A stretch of DNA of 64,000 bases from Micromonospora sp. M71_S20 (GTDB lineage Bacteria > Actinomycetota > Actinomycetes > Mycobacteriales > Micromonosporaceae): the NCBI RefSeq assembly GCF_003664255.1, contig NZ_RCCV01000002.1, positions 684,501-748,500 on the forward strand, read 5' to 3'. Position 1 is the first letter of the stretch; the number at the start of each line of letters is the position of its first letter. Below the pieces are notes generated by a model. The model was not told the DNA's origin. It saw only the letters and a program-made list of their open reading frames with translations, and searched no databases. Positions 1 through 8,951 of this stretch are shown here, in pieces. Both the position numbers and the translations under genes were made by a program.

Positions 1-286
1 CGACCTGGTAGATGTAGTCCTCCATGTCGAGGCTCGTGATCCGGGTCTCGAGGTTGGTCTTGACCTTGTTCTCGTAGCCGGCGTACGAGTGCACCACGTA
101 CCAGTCGCCCGGCGCGTAGCGCAGCTTCTGCCGCAGCTCGGCGACCGGGTCGTAGTCCTCGTCCGGCGCGGGCTCGGTGGTGGGGAACTCCGGCTCGCTG
201 GCGGCCTCGACCGACTCGTCACCAGCCGCCGTCGCCACCGTGGACTGCTCGTCCGTGGTCTCGGCGGTCTCGTCGTACTCAGGCAC
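1..286 (-). CDS. nusG: Transcription termination/antitermination protein NusG (N-terminal part)
   Basis: Partial: the gene runs off the left edge, leaving about 95 N-terminal residues. NusG binds RNA polymerase, affects pausing and Rho termination, and couples to the ribosome through S10. An acidic, Thr/Glu/Pro-rich leader of about 45 residues, common in actinobacterial NusG, is followed by the NGN-domain start '[20 protein letters not shown]' and '[10 protein letters not shown]'. The start is GTG (codon at 286) behind a GGAAG box. An in-frame GTG further upstream meets a stop. secE lies 38 bases upstream in the same direction, the usual secE-nusG order. Confidence 0.97.
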   Translation of the reverse strand, partial: MPEYDETAETTDEQSTVATAAGDESVEAASEPEFPTTEPAPDEDYDPVAELRQKLRYAPGDWYVVHSYAGYENKVKTNLETRITSLDMEDYIYQV

Positions 287-324
287 GCTCGCTCACTTCC
301 GTCACTATCGGCTCAGTCGGCCGG

Positions 325-717
325 TCAGCTGGGGTTGCCGAAGACCCACAGCACGCCCTTCGCGAAGGCGAAGTCAAGGCCGGCCACGATCGTCAGCATC
401 ACCGCGACGAAGGCGACCACCACGGCCGTGTAGGTCAGCAGCTCCTTGCGGGTCGGCCAGATGACCTTACGCAGTTCGGCCACGACCTCGCGGATGAATC
501 GGGCGATGCGGCCGAACAGGCCCACCCGATCGGTTTCCGCCTTGGTCTTCGGTCGGCTGTCCGCCGAATCCGCCTTCGCCCGCGAGCGCGTCGCGGTGCC
601 GCCGCGGGATACCGGCTCCTCGGCGTCGGTGGCGTCGTCGTCGGCCACGTCGTCGACGACCTCGTCGTGCAGACGGTCGTCGCCGGCGTCCTCGCCGCGC
701 CGCTTCTTGTCGGCCAC
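325..717 (-). CDS. secE: Preprotein translocase subunit SecE
   Basis: Small membrane subunit of the SecYEG channel, which clamps SecY. The 130-residue protein has a long charged N-terminal extension (about residues 1-75, acidic then basic), then the conserved amphipathic segment 'FIREVVAELRKVIWPTRKEL' and one transmembrane helix around residues 95-120. The start is GTG with GGAGGG six bases upstream. It lies between tRNA-Trp and nusG, the standard actinobacterial arrangement, so it is probably cotranscribed with nusG. Confidence 0.97.
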   Translation of the reverse strand: MADKKRRGEDAGDDRLHDEVVDDVADDDATDAEEPVSRGGTATRSRAKADSADSRPKTKAETDRVGLFGRIARFIREVVAELRKVIWPTRKELLTYTAVVVAFVAVMLTIVAGLDFAFAKGVLWVFGNPS

Positions 718-930
718 TTCGCCCTCCGTCGCGGGATGTCGGGTCGCACGCTGTCGGGCGTGCGCGGCGCTTGGTCACGCCGGCCGGACCAACCGTCCCG
801 CGACGGGCCGCGGCCGGCGGATCAGCCGGGAGGGCCCGAATGCCTCGGGGCCACCCCGCCGATGCCACCACCACGGGCCGGACGCCGCCATACGGCGGCG
901 CGACCCACGGGAACGGTCAGGCCTGAGGCG

Positions 931-1003
<73 letters not shown>

Positions 1004-1131
1004 GTGCGGCAATGCTCGCCCCGCCCGGTCATGCACGACCGTGCAGGGGTTACTTGCCCCACGGCGGACCAGTGTACGGGTAGCGGCACCACTTTCCCAA
1101 CCGGTCTGCCCTTCGCGCGTCGGGAGCCTGG

Positions 1132-1524
1132 TCAGCGGGCCGTCCGGACGGTCGCCCGAGCCTGCGAGAGCACCTTCTCGCCCCGGCAGACGGCGGTCAC
1201 GTCGAGCCTGGTCAGCCCGTCCTCGGTGACCTCCCGGACCACGGCCGTGACCTCGATCTCGGTGCCCTCGTCGTCGTCCGGGACGACCACCGGCCGGGTG
1301 AAGCGGACGTTGTAGTCGACGATCGCGTCGGGCGCCCCGGCCCACTCCGCCACCGCGCGGCCGACCAGCGCCATGGTGAACATGCCGTGGGCGATCACGC
1401 CCGGCAGACCCACCTTCGTGGCGGTCCGGTCGTTCCAGTGGATCGGGTTGAAGTCCCCCGAGGCGCCGGCGTAGCGGACCAGGTCCGCGCGCGTCACCCG
1501 GAACGTCCTGACTGGCAGCTCCAT
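1132..1524 (-). CDS. MaoC-family (R)-specific enoyl-thioester dehydratase, HadB-like
   Basis: A 130-residue hot-dog-fold protein of the MaoC hydratase/dehydratase family. It carries the catalytic signature 'DFNPIHW' followed by 'LPGVIAHGMFTMAL', which gives the Asp/His pair. In mycobacteria the equivalent HadB pairs with HadA or HadC to dehydrate 3-hydroxyacyl-ACP in FAS-II. Here it follows the HadA-like gene with one spacer base between stop and ATG, so the two are translationally coupled and likely form a heterodimer. No hadC is present, and this lineage is not known for mycolates, so the acyl substrate is unknown. Confidence 0.9.
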   Translation of the reverse strand: MELPVRTFRVTRADLVRYAGASGDFNPIHWNDRTATKVGLPGVIAHGMFTMALVGRAVAEWAGAPDAIVDYNVRFTRPVVVPDDDEGTEIEVTAVVREVTEDGLTRLDVTAVCRGEKVLSQARATVRTAR

Positions 1525-1525
1525 C

Positions 1526-1972
1526 TCAGCCCTCCCCGCGTACGACGAGCTTCGACCAGACGGTCACGACCGGCTCGCCGGCCGGGGTGGCGACCTCGGT
1601 GCGGGTGGTCAGGAAGCCGTGCCCGCCACGGCTGCTGACGTCGTCGATGACGCTGACGCAGACCAGCTCGTCCCCCGCCACCACCGGCCGGGTGTAGGCG
1701 AAGCGCTGGTCGCCGTGGACGACGCGGCTGTAGTCGACACCGAGGGCCGGGTCGTCGATGATCTGCTGGTTGGCCGCCATCGTGAGCACGATGGGGAAGG
1801 TCGGCGGGGCGACCACGTCCGGGTGGCCGAGCGCACGGGCGGCCTCCGGGTCGTGGTGGGCCGGATCGGCGGCGCCGATCGCCGTGGCGAACTCGCGGAT
1901 CTTTTCTCTGCCCACCTGGTAGGGGGCGGTCGGCGGATACGTCCGGCCGACGAAGGACGGGTCCAGGGACAT
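1526..1972 (-). CDS. MaoC N-terminal-domain dehydratase, HadA-like (UPF0336 type)
   Basis: A 148-residue protein with the non-catalytic-type hot-dog fold of HadA ('VGREKIREFATAIGAADPAH', 'PPTFPIVL', 'HGDQRFAYTRPVVAGD'). In the mycobacterial complex HadA supplies substrate binding and HadB supplies catalysis. It lies directly upstream of the HadB-like gene and 126 bases downstream of rpmG, the order I remember for rpmG-hadA-hadB in other actinobacteria. The ATG at 1972 gives the family's usual length. Confidence 0.9.
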   Translation of the reverse strand: MSLDPSFVGRTYPPTAPYQVGREKIREFATAIGAADPAHHDPEAARALGHPDVVAPPTFPIVLTMAANQQIIDDPALGVDYSRVVHGDQRFAYTRPVVAGDELVCVSVIDDVSSRGGHGFLTTRTEVATPAGEPVVTVWSKLVVRGEG

Positions 1973-2098
1973 GCCGCGAACCTACACGCAAACGCCGATC
2001 GCCGATCCGTACGGTCGGCGGCGGCCGGAGCCGCGCCGTCCCTACGGACCGGCGATCGGGAAGTGCCTGAGGACCGGGCCGGCGGTGCCGGCCGTGGG

Positions 2099-2266
2099 TC
2101 AGCGGGTCTCGCGGTGGACCGTGTGCTTGCCGTCCCGCGGGCAGAACTTCTTCAGCTCGATGCGGTCGGGGTCGTTACGGCGGTTCTTGCGCGTGATGTA
2201 GTTGCGCTCCTTGCACTCCACACACGCCAAAGTGATCTTCGGCCGGACATCGGTCGCCTTCGCCAC
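2099..2266 (-). CDS. rpmG: 50S ribosomal protein L33
   Basis: A 55-residue ribosomal protein starting '[17 protein letters not shown]' and ending 'KHTVHRETR', a clear L33. The first zinc pair (CVEC) is intact. The second, normally CPxC, reads CPRD, so only one of its cysteines remains; this was rechecked on the nucleotides and is not a misread. The start is GTG with AGGAAGG about 10 bases upstream. It lies next to tRNA-Met and tRNA-Thr and upstream of the hadA/hadB-like pair. Confidence 0.96.
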   Translation of the reverse strand: MAKATDVRPKITLACVECKERNYITRKNRRNDPDRIELKKFCPRDGKHTVHRETR

Positions 2267-2398
2267 GGCGGAGTGCCTTCCTCGCTACGGGTAACAACTA
2301 CGGCGCATCAGCCTACGCGCTGACGGCGCGGACATGCAAAGTGGGCGCCAGTGGCGCCCATCCCACCGACCGCCGGGAGCTGGCCCGGTGGACGAGAG

Positions 2399-2471
2399 TA
2401 GCGGTGGCCGGACTTGAACCGGCGACACAGCGATTATGAGCCGCTTGCTCTACCATCTGAGCTACACCGCC
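2399..2471 (-). tRNA. tRNA-Met (CAT anticodon, elongator)
   Basis: The minus-strand cloverleaf has acceptor GGCGGTG against CACCGCT (one G-U pair), D-arm TAGCTCAGATGGTAGAGCA, anticodon loop with CAT, and T-arm CGGTTCAAGTCCG. The paired first acceptor base and the D-arm fit an elongator rather than an initiator tRNA. Confidence 0.95.
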
Positions 2472-2496
2472 GTGGCGGGTCCAGCCGGACCCTCTG

Positions 2497-2569
2497 AGCC
2501 CCCTTACGGAATCGAACCGTAGACCTTCTCCTTACCATGGAGACGCTCTGCCGACTGAGCTAAGGGGGC
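2497..2569 (-). tRNA. tRNA-Thr (GGT anticodon)
   Basis: The minus-strand cloverleaf has perfect acceptor pairing GCCCCCT/AGGGGGC, anticodon stem TCTCC/GGAGA enclosing ATGGTAA (anticodon GGT), and T-arm ACGGTTCGATTCCGT. It is 25 bases upstream of tRNA-Met and probably on one transcript with it. Confidence 0.95.
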
Positions 2570-2665
2570 CTGCGCGATCTCCCCGGGGGGTGACGCGCAG
2601 GGGATACATTACACGGCCCTGCGGCGGAGATGAAATCGGATCCCCCACAGGGGCGTTTCCGCAGG

Positions 2666-5194
2666 TCAGGGCACGGCCCGCAGCCGGGGCAGCTCCCCCG
2701 GGGAGATCGTCTCCGGGTCCACCTGGGCGCCGAACCAGGCCTCCAGGCGCTCGTACGGCAACGGGCGGCTGAACAGGAAGCCCTGGCCGATCTCGCAGCC
2801 GATGTCCTGGAGCAGTTCCAGGGTCAGCTCGCTCTCCACGCCCTCGGCGACCACGGCCAGGCCGAACTGCTGGGAGAGCGTGACCACCGCGTTGACGATC
2901 GCCAGGTCGCCCGGGTCCGTCGCCATGCCCTGCACGAAGGAGCGGTCGACCTTCACCTCGTGCACCGGCAGGCGGCGCAGGTGGGCCAGGGACGAGTCGC
3001 CGGTGCCGAAGTCGTCCACCGACAGCCGCACGCCGAGGTCCCGCAGCCGCCGCAGGGTCGGGATGGGCCGGTCGGTGCCGTCCAGCACCCCGGCCTCCTT
3101 GATCTCCAGCGTGAGCAGCTGCGGCGGTACGCCGTACTCGTCGAGCAGCTCCTTGACGCGGGCCGGGAAGTGCTGGTCGGTGAGCGTACGCGCGGAGAGG
3201 TTGACCGCGACGGCGAGCGGCTGGCCGGCGTGCGTCCAGTCCCGGCTGCGCCGCAGCCCCTCGCGGAGCACGAACTCGGTGAACCGGCCGAGCTGGCCGG
3301 TGTGCTCGGCCACCGCGACGAAGTCCTCCGGGGCGACCGTGCCGTGCGCCGGGTGCGCCCAGCGGGCCAGGCACTCCACGCCGACCAGCCGGCGGTCGCG
3401 CAGCGTCACCTTGGGCTGGAAGTAGACCTCCAGCTCGTCGGCGTCCAGCGCGCGCCGCAGGTCGCCGGCGAGGCCGAGCCGCCGCAGCGACCGCGACTCC
3501 AGCGTCGGGCTGAACAGCTGCACGCTGCCCGGCACGGACTTGGCCGCCGTCGCCGCCAGGTCCACCCGCTGCAACAGGGAGACCGCGTCGCTGCCGTGGT
3601 CGGGGTACACGGCGACCCCGACCGCCGTGTCCACGTCGAGGGTGAGCGCGTCGAAGACCATCTCGTCGCGGATCTGCTCGCGCAGCTGCGCGGCCAGCTC
3701 CATCGCCGCCTCGGCGCTCTCCAGACGCAGCGTCACCAGGAACTCGTCCCCACCGGCCCGCCCGACCAGGGCCGACGAGGGTACGCAGGAACGCAGCCGG
3801 TTCGCGACCTCCACCAGGACCTTGTCGCCGGCGGCGTGCCCGAGCGACTCGTTGACCTGGCGCAGCCGGTCGACGTCGAACAGCAGCAGGGCCACCACCT
3901 CGCCGGGCGCCCGGATCTTGACGGCCTCCTCCAGCGCGCCCGTGATCCGCCGCCGGTTGGGCAGCCTGGTCAGCGTGTCGTGGCTGGCGTCGTGCCGGAG
4001 CCGGTCGACCAGCCGCGAGTTCTCCAACGCCACCGCCGCGTGCGCCGCCACCGTCTCGAAGAGAGGCACGTCGGTGCGGACGAAGTAGTTGCTGTCGCCC
4101 AGCCGGTTGGCCACCTCCAGCGTCCCGATGACCGCCTGACCGGACCGCAGTGGCAGGACGATCACGTCCTTGACCCGGTGCGTCGAGAGCGGGGCGCGCA
4201 GGTCACCGTCGGTCGTCAGTCCTCGGCCGACGGCCACGGTGCGGCCCTCGTCGCGGGCCCGTTCCCGCAGGGCGGCCGGGGTCTTGGCGAAGTCGAGCAG
4301 ACCGGGGGCGTCGTTGCGCGCGGTCAGCAGCACCTCGGGGTGCCTGCCCTGGGCGGGCAGCCAGAGCGTGGCGTACTCCGCCTGCATGAGCGCCCGCACG
4401 CGGCCCAGGAGGGCGTCGGGCAGGGTGCCGTACTCGCCGCTCTCGCTGACCGCGCGGCTCAGTTCGTACATGTCGGTGAGGGTGCGGTGCTGCCGGAAGA
4501 ACTGCGCGTACGCCCGGTAGACGAAGGCCAGCGCGACGAGCAGCGCCCCCAACAGCAGCAACGACCACCAGGTGGCCGCGATGAGGATGAGGACGATGAT
4601 GCCGATGGCGATATTGATCATCGCTGCCAGGAGCCCCGGCATCGACTGTCGGATCGCGCCCCGTCCCGCCTGCCAGCCCTGCAACAGGGTGTGCACGCCG
4701 GCGACCGAGGCCATGCTCAGCAGGTTCACCATGCTGGCCGCGAAGAACAGTTTGAGCCAGGTGGCCGGGCCGACATCCTCGACGGGCGGCAGGGCCTGGA
4801 GCACGAGGACGGCCAGGGACGAACCCGCGGCCGCGCGGCCCACGTTGAACCAGAACTTCGTCGGGCCGAACCGGTGCCTGAGGTGCGACACGGCCGACGC
4901 GACCGTGTAGATCATGACAACCGTCAGCGGTTCGACGAGATAGAACGCCAGGACCAGTGGGATCTCGGTCAGCGTCACGCCGAGGGACTGCCGCCGGACG
5001 GTGAAGTTCAGTACCGGGATCCCGGCGGCCACCATGGCCACGAGAAGTGGCAGCGCGAGCGACCACCCGCCGAACGGCTGCGGCGCGACCAGGCCGACCA
5101 CCGTCGTGCAGACGATGGCCATCAGGGCCAACGGTCCGGTGATCAGCCACGCGTATTCAGTCGAGCGGGGGCCGGTGGGGCCACGACCCGCCAT
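2666..5194 (-). CDS. Membrane-bound GAF-GGDEF-EAL cyclic-di-GMP protein
   Basis: An 842-residue bifunctional candidate for cyclic-di-GMP synthesis and breakdown. About residues 15-225 form several membrane helices. A GAF-like segment follows (about 245-405), then a GGDEF domain with an intact 'GRAGGDEF' and no obvious RxxD inhibitory site just upstream, then an EAL domain. The EAL signature reads ECLARW, NLSARTL is present, DDFGTG is intact, the usual EITES reads EIKEA, and the C-terminal loop VAEGVESE and GQGFLFSRPLP are intact. Most metal ligands remain, so phosphodiesterase activity is plausible but unproven. A 47-residue membrane peptide gene lies just upstream and may be cotranscribed. 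Confidence 0.95.
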   Translation of the reverse strand: MAGRGPTGPRSTEYAWLITGPLALMAIVCTTVVGLVAPQPFGGWSLALPLLVAMVAAGIPVLNFTVRRQSLGVTLTEIPLVLAFYLVEPLTVVMIYTVASAVSHLRHRFGPTKFWFNVGRAAAGSSLAVLVLQALPPVEDVGPATWLKLFFAASMVNLLSMASVAGVHTLLQGWQAGRGAIRQSMPGLLAAMINIAIGIIVLILIAATWWSLLLLGALLVALAFVYRAYAQFFRQHRTLTDMYELSRAVSESGEYGTLPDALLGRVRALMQAEYATLWLPAQGRHPEVLLTARNDAPGLLDFAKTPAALRERARDEGRTVAVGRGLTTDGDLRAPLSTHRVKDVIVLPLRSGQAVIGTLEVANRLGDSNYFVRTDVPLFETVAAHAAVALENSRLVDRLRHDASHDTLTRLPNRRRITGALEEAVKIRAPGEVVALLLFDVDRLRQVNESLGHAAGDKVLVEVANRLRSCVPSSALVGRAGGDEFLVTLRLESAEAAMELAAQLREQIRDEMVFDALTLDVDTAVGVAVYPDHGSDAVSLLQRVDLAATAAKSVPGSVQLFSPTLESRSLRRLGLAGDLRRALDADELEVYFQPKVTLRDRRLVGVECLARWAHPAHGTVAPEDFVAVAEHTGQLGRFTEFVLREGLRRSRDWTHAGQPLAVAVNLSARTLTDQHFPARVKELLDEYGVPPQLLTLEIKEAGVLDGTDRPIPTLRRLRDLGVRLSVDDFGTGDSSLAHLRRLPVHEVKVDRSFVQGMATDPGDLAIVNAVVTLSQQFGLAVVAEGVESELTLELLQDIGCEIGQGFLFSRPLPYERLEAWFGAQVDPETISPGELPRLRAVP

Positions 5195-5245
5195 CCCGTG
5201 CCCCCTTACCGGCCCGCCGGTGTCACGTCATCGAGCGGTGGTCAC

Positions 5246-5389
5246 TCAACGAGGCGCGGGCATGTTCCAGATGATGTCGGCGGTCTGGAAGTCTCCGGAT
5301 CCCTGGAGGTCACCGACCAGGACGCCGCTCGCGAGAACGGCGAGCGCGAAAAGCGAGCCAAGCAGCCGGCCGGGCTTTCGACGAGACAT
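5246..5389 (-). CDS. Small membrane or secreted peptide (47 aa)
   Basis: Not recognised. The peptide starts 'MSRRKPGRLLGSLFALAVLA', a basic N-terminus followed by a hydrophobic segment (about residues 7-27) that could be a signal or anchor. The outside part is polar and ends 'DIIWNMPAPR'. An AGGAG box six to seven bases upstream of this ATG supports it over the longer in-frame start. It lies 51 bases upstream of the GGDEF-EAL gene on the same strand. A partner or sensor role for that protein is only a guess from position. Confidence 0.6.
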   Translation of the reverse strand: MSRRKPGRLLGSLFALAVLASGVLVGDLQGSGDFQTADIIWNMPAPR

Positions 5390-5896
5390 GGTTGCTCCTG
5401 CAGGGGAAGTGTCACGGGGATGGTGGAGGTTCCACGATCGTGCCACAAGGCAGGTACCCAGAAAAGCGGTGCGCGTACCGCCGAGCCGAGCGTCGGCGAC
5501 GTTCCGCCGTTCGGCCCAGCGGCCACCCCGACAGAGCCCTGATCACGGGGCTGAGTGGGCACTGTGCACTTCGCACATTGCGGATTGCGACCTTCCACGC
5601 AATTGGGGGAAGGTCGGGAGTCCGGGCGCACCCGCCTTCACCGTGGGTGACCTCCTGCCCAGGAGGAGGCCCGACCGGACATCGACCACCATACTCGTTC
5701 TGCGCCAGCATGCCACAGCTTCTGCCGGCGGCCCGACAAACCTCGTGCGCGGACGGGACCGGACGCCGGTGACCGGCAGAGCCACCGCTGCAAGCACCAC
5801 CGGTCACAGCCCAACCGGAGCCGCCAACGGCAAGATCGGCCTGCCACAACCGGTCGGTCAACGGCTGGGCGCAGCCGGACTCGGTCAGACGAACGC
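5390..5896. other. Non-coding stretch upstream of the 47-aa peptide
   Basis: No convincing gene is seen in these roughly 500 bases. Open frames on both strands lack start signals and resemble no family I know. The left half should carry the promoter for the peptide and GGDEF-EAL genes. The right part, from about 5,790, is the diverged duplicate of the sequence flanking tRNA-Tyr. Confidence 0.6.
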
Positions 5897-5962
5897 CAAC
5901 GGCCCCTCGATCAGCATTCCTGCTGGTCAGGGGCCGTTGACGCTCCTGGCGGTAGAGGATTC
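5790..5962. repeat. Direct repeat, copy A: tRNA-Tyr 3' remnant plus flank (att-like)
   Basis: Similar to 10,161-10,343 in the same orientation. Shared blocks include gcaagcaccacc, ggcaagatcg, gcagccggac and 32 identical bases at 5,908-5,939 against 10,287-10,318. At 5,948-5,962 it contains GGCGGTAGAGGATTC, nearly the last T-stem and acceptor bases of tRNA-Tyr (read on plus), but the rest of the tRNA is missing. This is what a displaced tRNA 3' end looks like after integration. The indels and substitutions show the duplication is old. Confidence 0.7.
5897..5939 (-). terminator. Long hairpin terminator (copy A)
   Basis: CAACGGCCCCT pairs perfectly with AGGGGCCGTTG, and inside it GATCAGCA pairs with TGCTGGTC (one G-U), giving a near-continuous stem of about 19 bp. 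It lies just past the stop codon of the large secreted protein gene and should end that transcript. It is the duplicate of the hairpin behind tRNA-Tyr. Confidence 0.75.
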
Positions 5963-8729
5963 AGTGGACCTCGAAGCTGCGGGTGTCGCTGTAGCTGGCC
6001 AGGTGGTCGATGTCGGGCGGCATGTGAACCCGGTAGTGGTGGGTGCCCTTCGCGGAGGGCTGGATGGTGAACGAGTAGGCGCCGGTCCACGACAACGCCG
6101 TGCTGCTCACCGTGGACCAGCTTCCGTCCACGTAACGCTCCAGGCGCACCGTCTTGCCTGGGTGGGCCGGGGACACGCTGCCCGACAGGGTGACCGAGTC
6201 GCCGAGGGGCACGGACGTCTTCGACAGCGTGGCGGTGACGGTGGTCTTCACCCAGACCGTCGTGAGGCTGCTCTCCGAACCCAGGGCGGCCGTCGAGCCG
6301 CGGTACTGCCACTTGTAGTCCAGCCCCCACGAGGGCTTGTGGCTGTAGCTCGCCTCGCCTGAGTTGTCAGTGGTCGACGTGGTGATCAACGTCCACTGGC
6401 TGGTGCCCTTACGCCTGCCGTAGAGCCGCATCGGAGCGTTCGCGATACGCGCACCGGTGTCCGCGCGCACTGCCGTGCCCGACACCGTCACCGCCGATCC
6501 GTGCGCCAGCGACGTGGCGCTGGCCGCGATCGTGGTCGTGCTGCCGAGCAGGGTCACACCCGGTGCGGCCGACAGCTTGCCGTTGCTGTCCTTGACCCAC
6601 ACCGCGAACGTGTACGTCGTACCCGGTGCCAACCCCGTCGCCGTGGCACTGCTGCCCGTGCCCTCGTACACCGCCGTGCCGGCGGTTGGCGACGACGGCG
6701 CCGTCGAGCCCGTGGCACTTCGCACGATCACCTGGTCCAGATCTGTGATCGACGGCAGCGTCCAGGACAGCGTGGCCGAGCCGACACCACCGGTCGCCTT
6801 GAGATTCGACACCATCGGCGGGCCCTCGACGATGAAGCTGTACGTGGTGACCATGGAGGCGGTGCGGTCAGCCGTGAAGCTGCGGACGCTCAGGACGTAC
6901 CTGCGGGCGGCCGGCGGTGTCCAGGTCAGCGCCGCGCTGCCATCGGCCTTGGCGGCAACGGTGCCGCCCGATCCGTCGCTGACCCACCATTGGTACGAGG
7001 TCGAGCCGGGCATGCGCGGCGTGAAGCTGAAGGTGCCCGGGGCGAGGCGACCGCTGCCGGTCGCCGGGAAGTCGGTCGAGGCGACCCGGGGCCCGTCCGT
7101 CACGGTCCAGGTCACGCCGTCCGACTCCGTCTGCACGCCGGCGGCGTTGCGGGCGATGACGGTGACGGCCTTGTAGCCACTTCTGGTCGGGGTGAAGCTG
7201 AAGGTGGCGGTGCCGTCGGCGGCCGGCCTGACGACCTGGCTGCTGGCCTCGTCGTAGTGGAGCGTCGCCACGTAGTCGACCACGTCGGCCATCCGGCTGC
7301 GGGCCGTGAAGGTCGCCGGCGTGCCCAGGTCGGTGCCGCCGGTGCGGGTCACCGTCGGTGCCGCGCCGTCGACGGAGATCGGTTGCCAGCGCGGATGGGA
7401 GAGGGTGCCGTCGGCGCTCCGGCTCTGGATCCGCAGGCCGGCGACGCCGGTCTCGGTGGCCGTCCAGGTCAGGTCGGCGGTGCCGTCCGGCCGGGCCGGA
7501 ACGGTGATCTTCTCGATCGGCCGCTGCTCCAGGCTCGAGTATTCCGCCCAGTAGACGTACGCCTCGACGTTTGGCATCCGGGGCGCGAGGCGGAAGGCGA
7601 GCGACGACCCGATGACCACGCTGCCGCGCGTGTCCCCGGTGAGCGTCGGACCGTTGTCGACGATGAACCGGTAGGCGCGGTCCGCGTGCGCCGTGCCGTC
7701 GCGCGTGACGCTGTGCACGTGGAGGGTCTGCCAGCCGCCGCGCGTCGGAGCGATCATGACCGTCGCCTTTCCGGCGGCGTCCGCAGGCACGGTTCCCGAT
7801 GGTCCGCCCTCGTCGATCCGCCATGCGAACGACGCTGTGCCGGCGACCGTGGCGGTGAACTCGAACGCGCCGGGCACGCCGACGTTGTAGTCGAGGTCCG
7901 GAGACAGGTCCTGGTACGCGGCAGAGAAGACCGACGGCCTGGTCTCCTTGACGTAGAACTCGTGGTAGGCCGGCTCTGACGAGTTGCCAGCCCGGTCGAT
8001 GGCTCGGACGGTGAGCGAGTGGTGGCCGGCAGTTCGCGGGCTCCAGCGGACGGTCGCCGGCCCGCCGAGCCTCTCGGCGTTCACCGTGCCCTCGACGGTG
8101 TCTTCCGAGAGCTCGCCCGAGTAGAACCGGTACCGGTAGCTGACCGTATCGGCGGAGGCTGGGGCCAGCGCGAACACGCCGGGGACGCCGATCGCGCCGC
8201 TGGCGTTGTCCCAGCTGCCTGCGGGATATTCGGCAGAGGTGACGGTCGGTGCCGGGCCACCGCTGCGGTCGACGGTGAAATGGCACGTGTCGCTCCACGC
8301 CGACGCTGCCGCGCCGTCGAGGACCCGCACCCGCCAGGCGTACGTGACGCCGTCGAGCTGCTTCGCCTCGTCCTCGAGCTGGACGTAGACCTCGTTGCTC
8401 TGCTCGCCGACGGTGCGGAGCCACTGCTGCGGGTGCTCCGGGTCGGCCACGTCCCAGACCTGGAAGTCGGCCTCCAGATGGGAGCCCGCACCCGTACGGT
8501 CGAAGGTGCCCCGCAGCACGACGGCCTGGGCGGCGTTGAGCAAGACCGGGCTCAGGTACGGCCCCGGTGCGGCGGTGGCGCACGACTGGCCGGCGGTCTT
8601 CAGGTCAGTGGGTGCGCCCACGGCCGCGGTGGCCGGAGCCGCGGTGAGCCCCACGATCGTTCCGCAGCCAAGTGTCGAGGCCATGATCAGCGCCATGGCA
8701 CGCTGACGAGCGCGCGGAGCGTTACGCAC
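5961..8729 (-). CDS. Secreted multidomain Ig-like / fibronectin type III repeat protein
   Basis: About 922 residues from the GTG at 8,729, chosen over the longer ATG at 8,846. A GGGGAG box precedes it, and the protein then opens with an arginine-rich n-region, a hydrophobic stretch and a cleavage-like 'AAPATAA' near residue 36. The body is a string of beta-sandwich repeats with recurring 'YRF', 'FTA' and 'G..T' patterns. One clear Fn3 domain ('MVSNLKATGGVGSATLSWTL', 'GLAPGTTYTFAVWV') is followed by two bacterial Ig-like domains ('AHGSAVTVSGTAV', 'PLGDSVTLSGSV'). No catalytic domain or wall-sorting motif is seen. An extracellular adhesive or scaffold role is inferred. The stop codon lies inside the tRNA-Tyr remnant. 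Confidence 0.85.
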   Translation of the reverse strand: MRNAPRARQRAMALIMASTLGCGTIVGLTAAPATAAVGAPTDLKTAGQSCATAAPGPYLSPVLLNAAQAVVLRGTFDRTGAGSHLEADFQVWDVADPEHPQQWLRTVGEQSNEVYVQLEDEAKQLDGVTYAWRVRVLDGAAASAWSDTCHFTVDRSGGPAPTVTSAEYPAGSWDNASGAIGVPGVFALAPASADTVSYRYRFYSGELSEDTVEGTVNAERLGGPATVRWSPRTAGHHSLTVRAIDRAGNSSEPAYHEFYVKETRPSVFSAAYQDLSPDLDYNVGVPGAFEFTATVAGTASFAWRIDEGGPSGTVPADAAGKATVMIAPTRGGWQTLHVHSVTRDGTAHADRAYRFIVDNGPTLTGDTRGSVVIGSSLAFRLAPRMPNVEAYVYWAEYSSLEQRPIEKITVPARPDGTADLTWTATETGVAGLRIQSRSADGTLSHPRWQPISVDGAAPTVTRTGGTDLGTPATFTARSRMADVVDYVATLHYDEASSQVVRPAADGTATFSFTPTRSGYKAVTVIARNAAGVQTESDGVTWTVTDGPRVASTDFPATGSGRLAPGTFSFTPRMPGSTSYQWWVSDGSGGTVAAKADGSAALTWTPPAARRYVLSVRSFTADRTASMVTTYSFIVEGPPMVSNLKATGGVGSATLSWTLPSITDLDQVIVRSATGSTAPSSPTAGTAVYEGTGSSATATGLAPGTTYTFAVWVKDSNGKLSAAPGVTLLGSTTTIAASATSLAHGSAVTVSGTAVRADTGARIANAPMRLYGRRKGTSQWTLITTSTTDNSGEASYSHKPSWGLDYKWQYRGSTAALGSESSLTTVWVKTTVTATLSKTSVPLGDSVTLSGSVSPAHPGKTVRLERYVDGSWSTVSSTALSWTGAYSFTIQPSAKGTHHYRVHMPPDIDHLASYSDTRSFEVH

Positions 8730-8951
8730 GTGGTCTCCCCATGATTGACGGGTGGCGATTATCAGCCGCGAAGAGGATCGCATGCCGCCGCGACGGAGGG
8801 GTGCCCCGGAGCCGTTGCCCGGCAAGCAGCGCGGGAGGTGCGGCACCGGCGACGTCCGGCAGGAATGCCGCCCTCAGCCGCAGATCCCCCCTTTCCGCGC
8901 CCGGCCACATGCTGGTGAGCGCGGCGTCAGCTACGCCCGAGCGGCGGCGAA

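Noticed and set aside
2630-5542. 970-residue open frame on the plus strand opposite the GGDEF-EAL gene
   Set aside because: It is the antisense shadow of a high-GC gene. The protein is His/Gln/Arg/Gly-rich without domains, and the minus-strand product is a clear family member.
5412-5861. 149-residue minus-strand frame in the gap before the 47-aa peptide
   Set aside because: It has mixed composition, no start signal or family pattern, and it spans the diverged repeat.
8730-8846. Longer N-terminus of the secreted Ig/Fn3 protein
   Set aside because: The extra 39 residues precede the signal peptide, so export would fail, and the inner GTG has its own ribosome-binding site.
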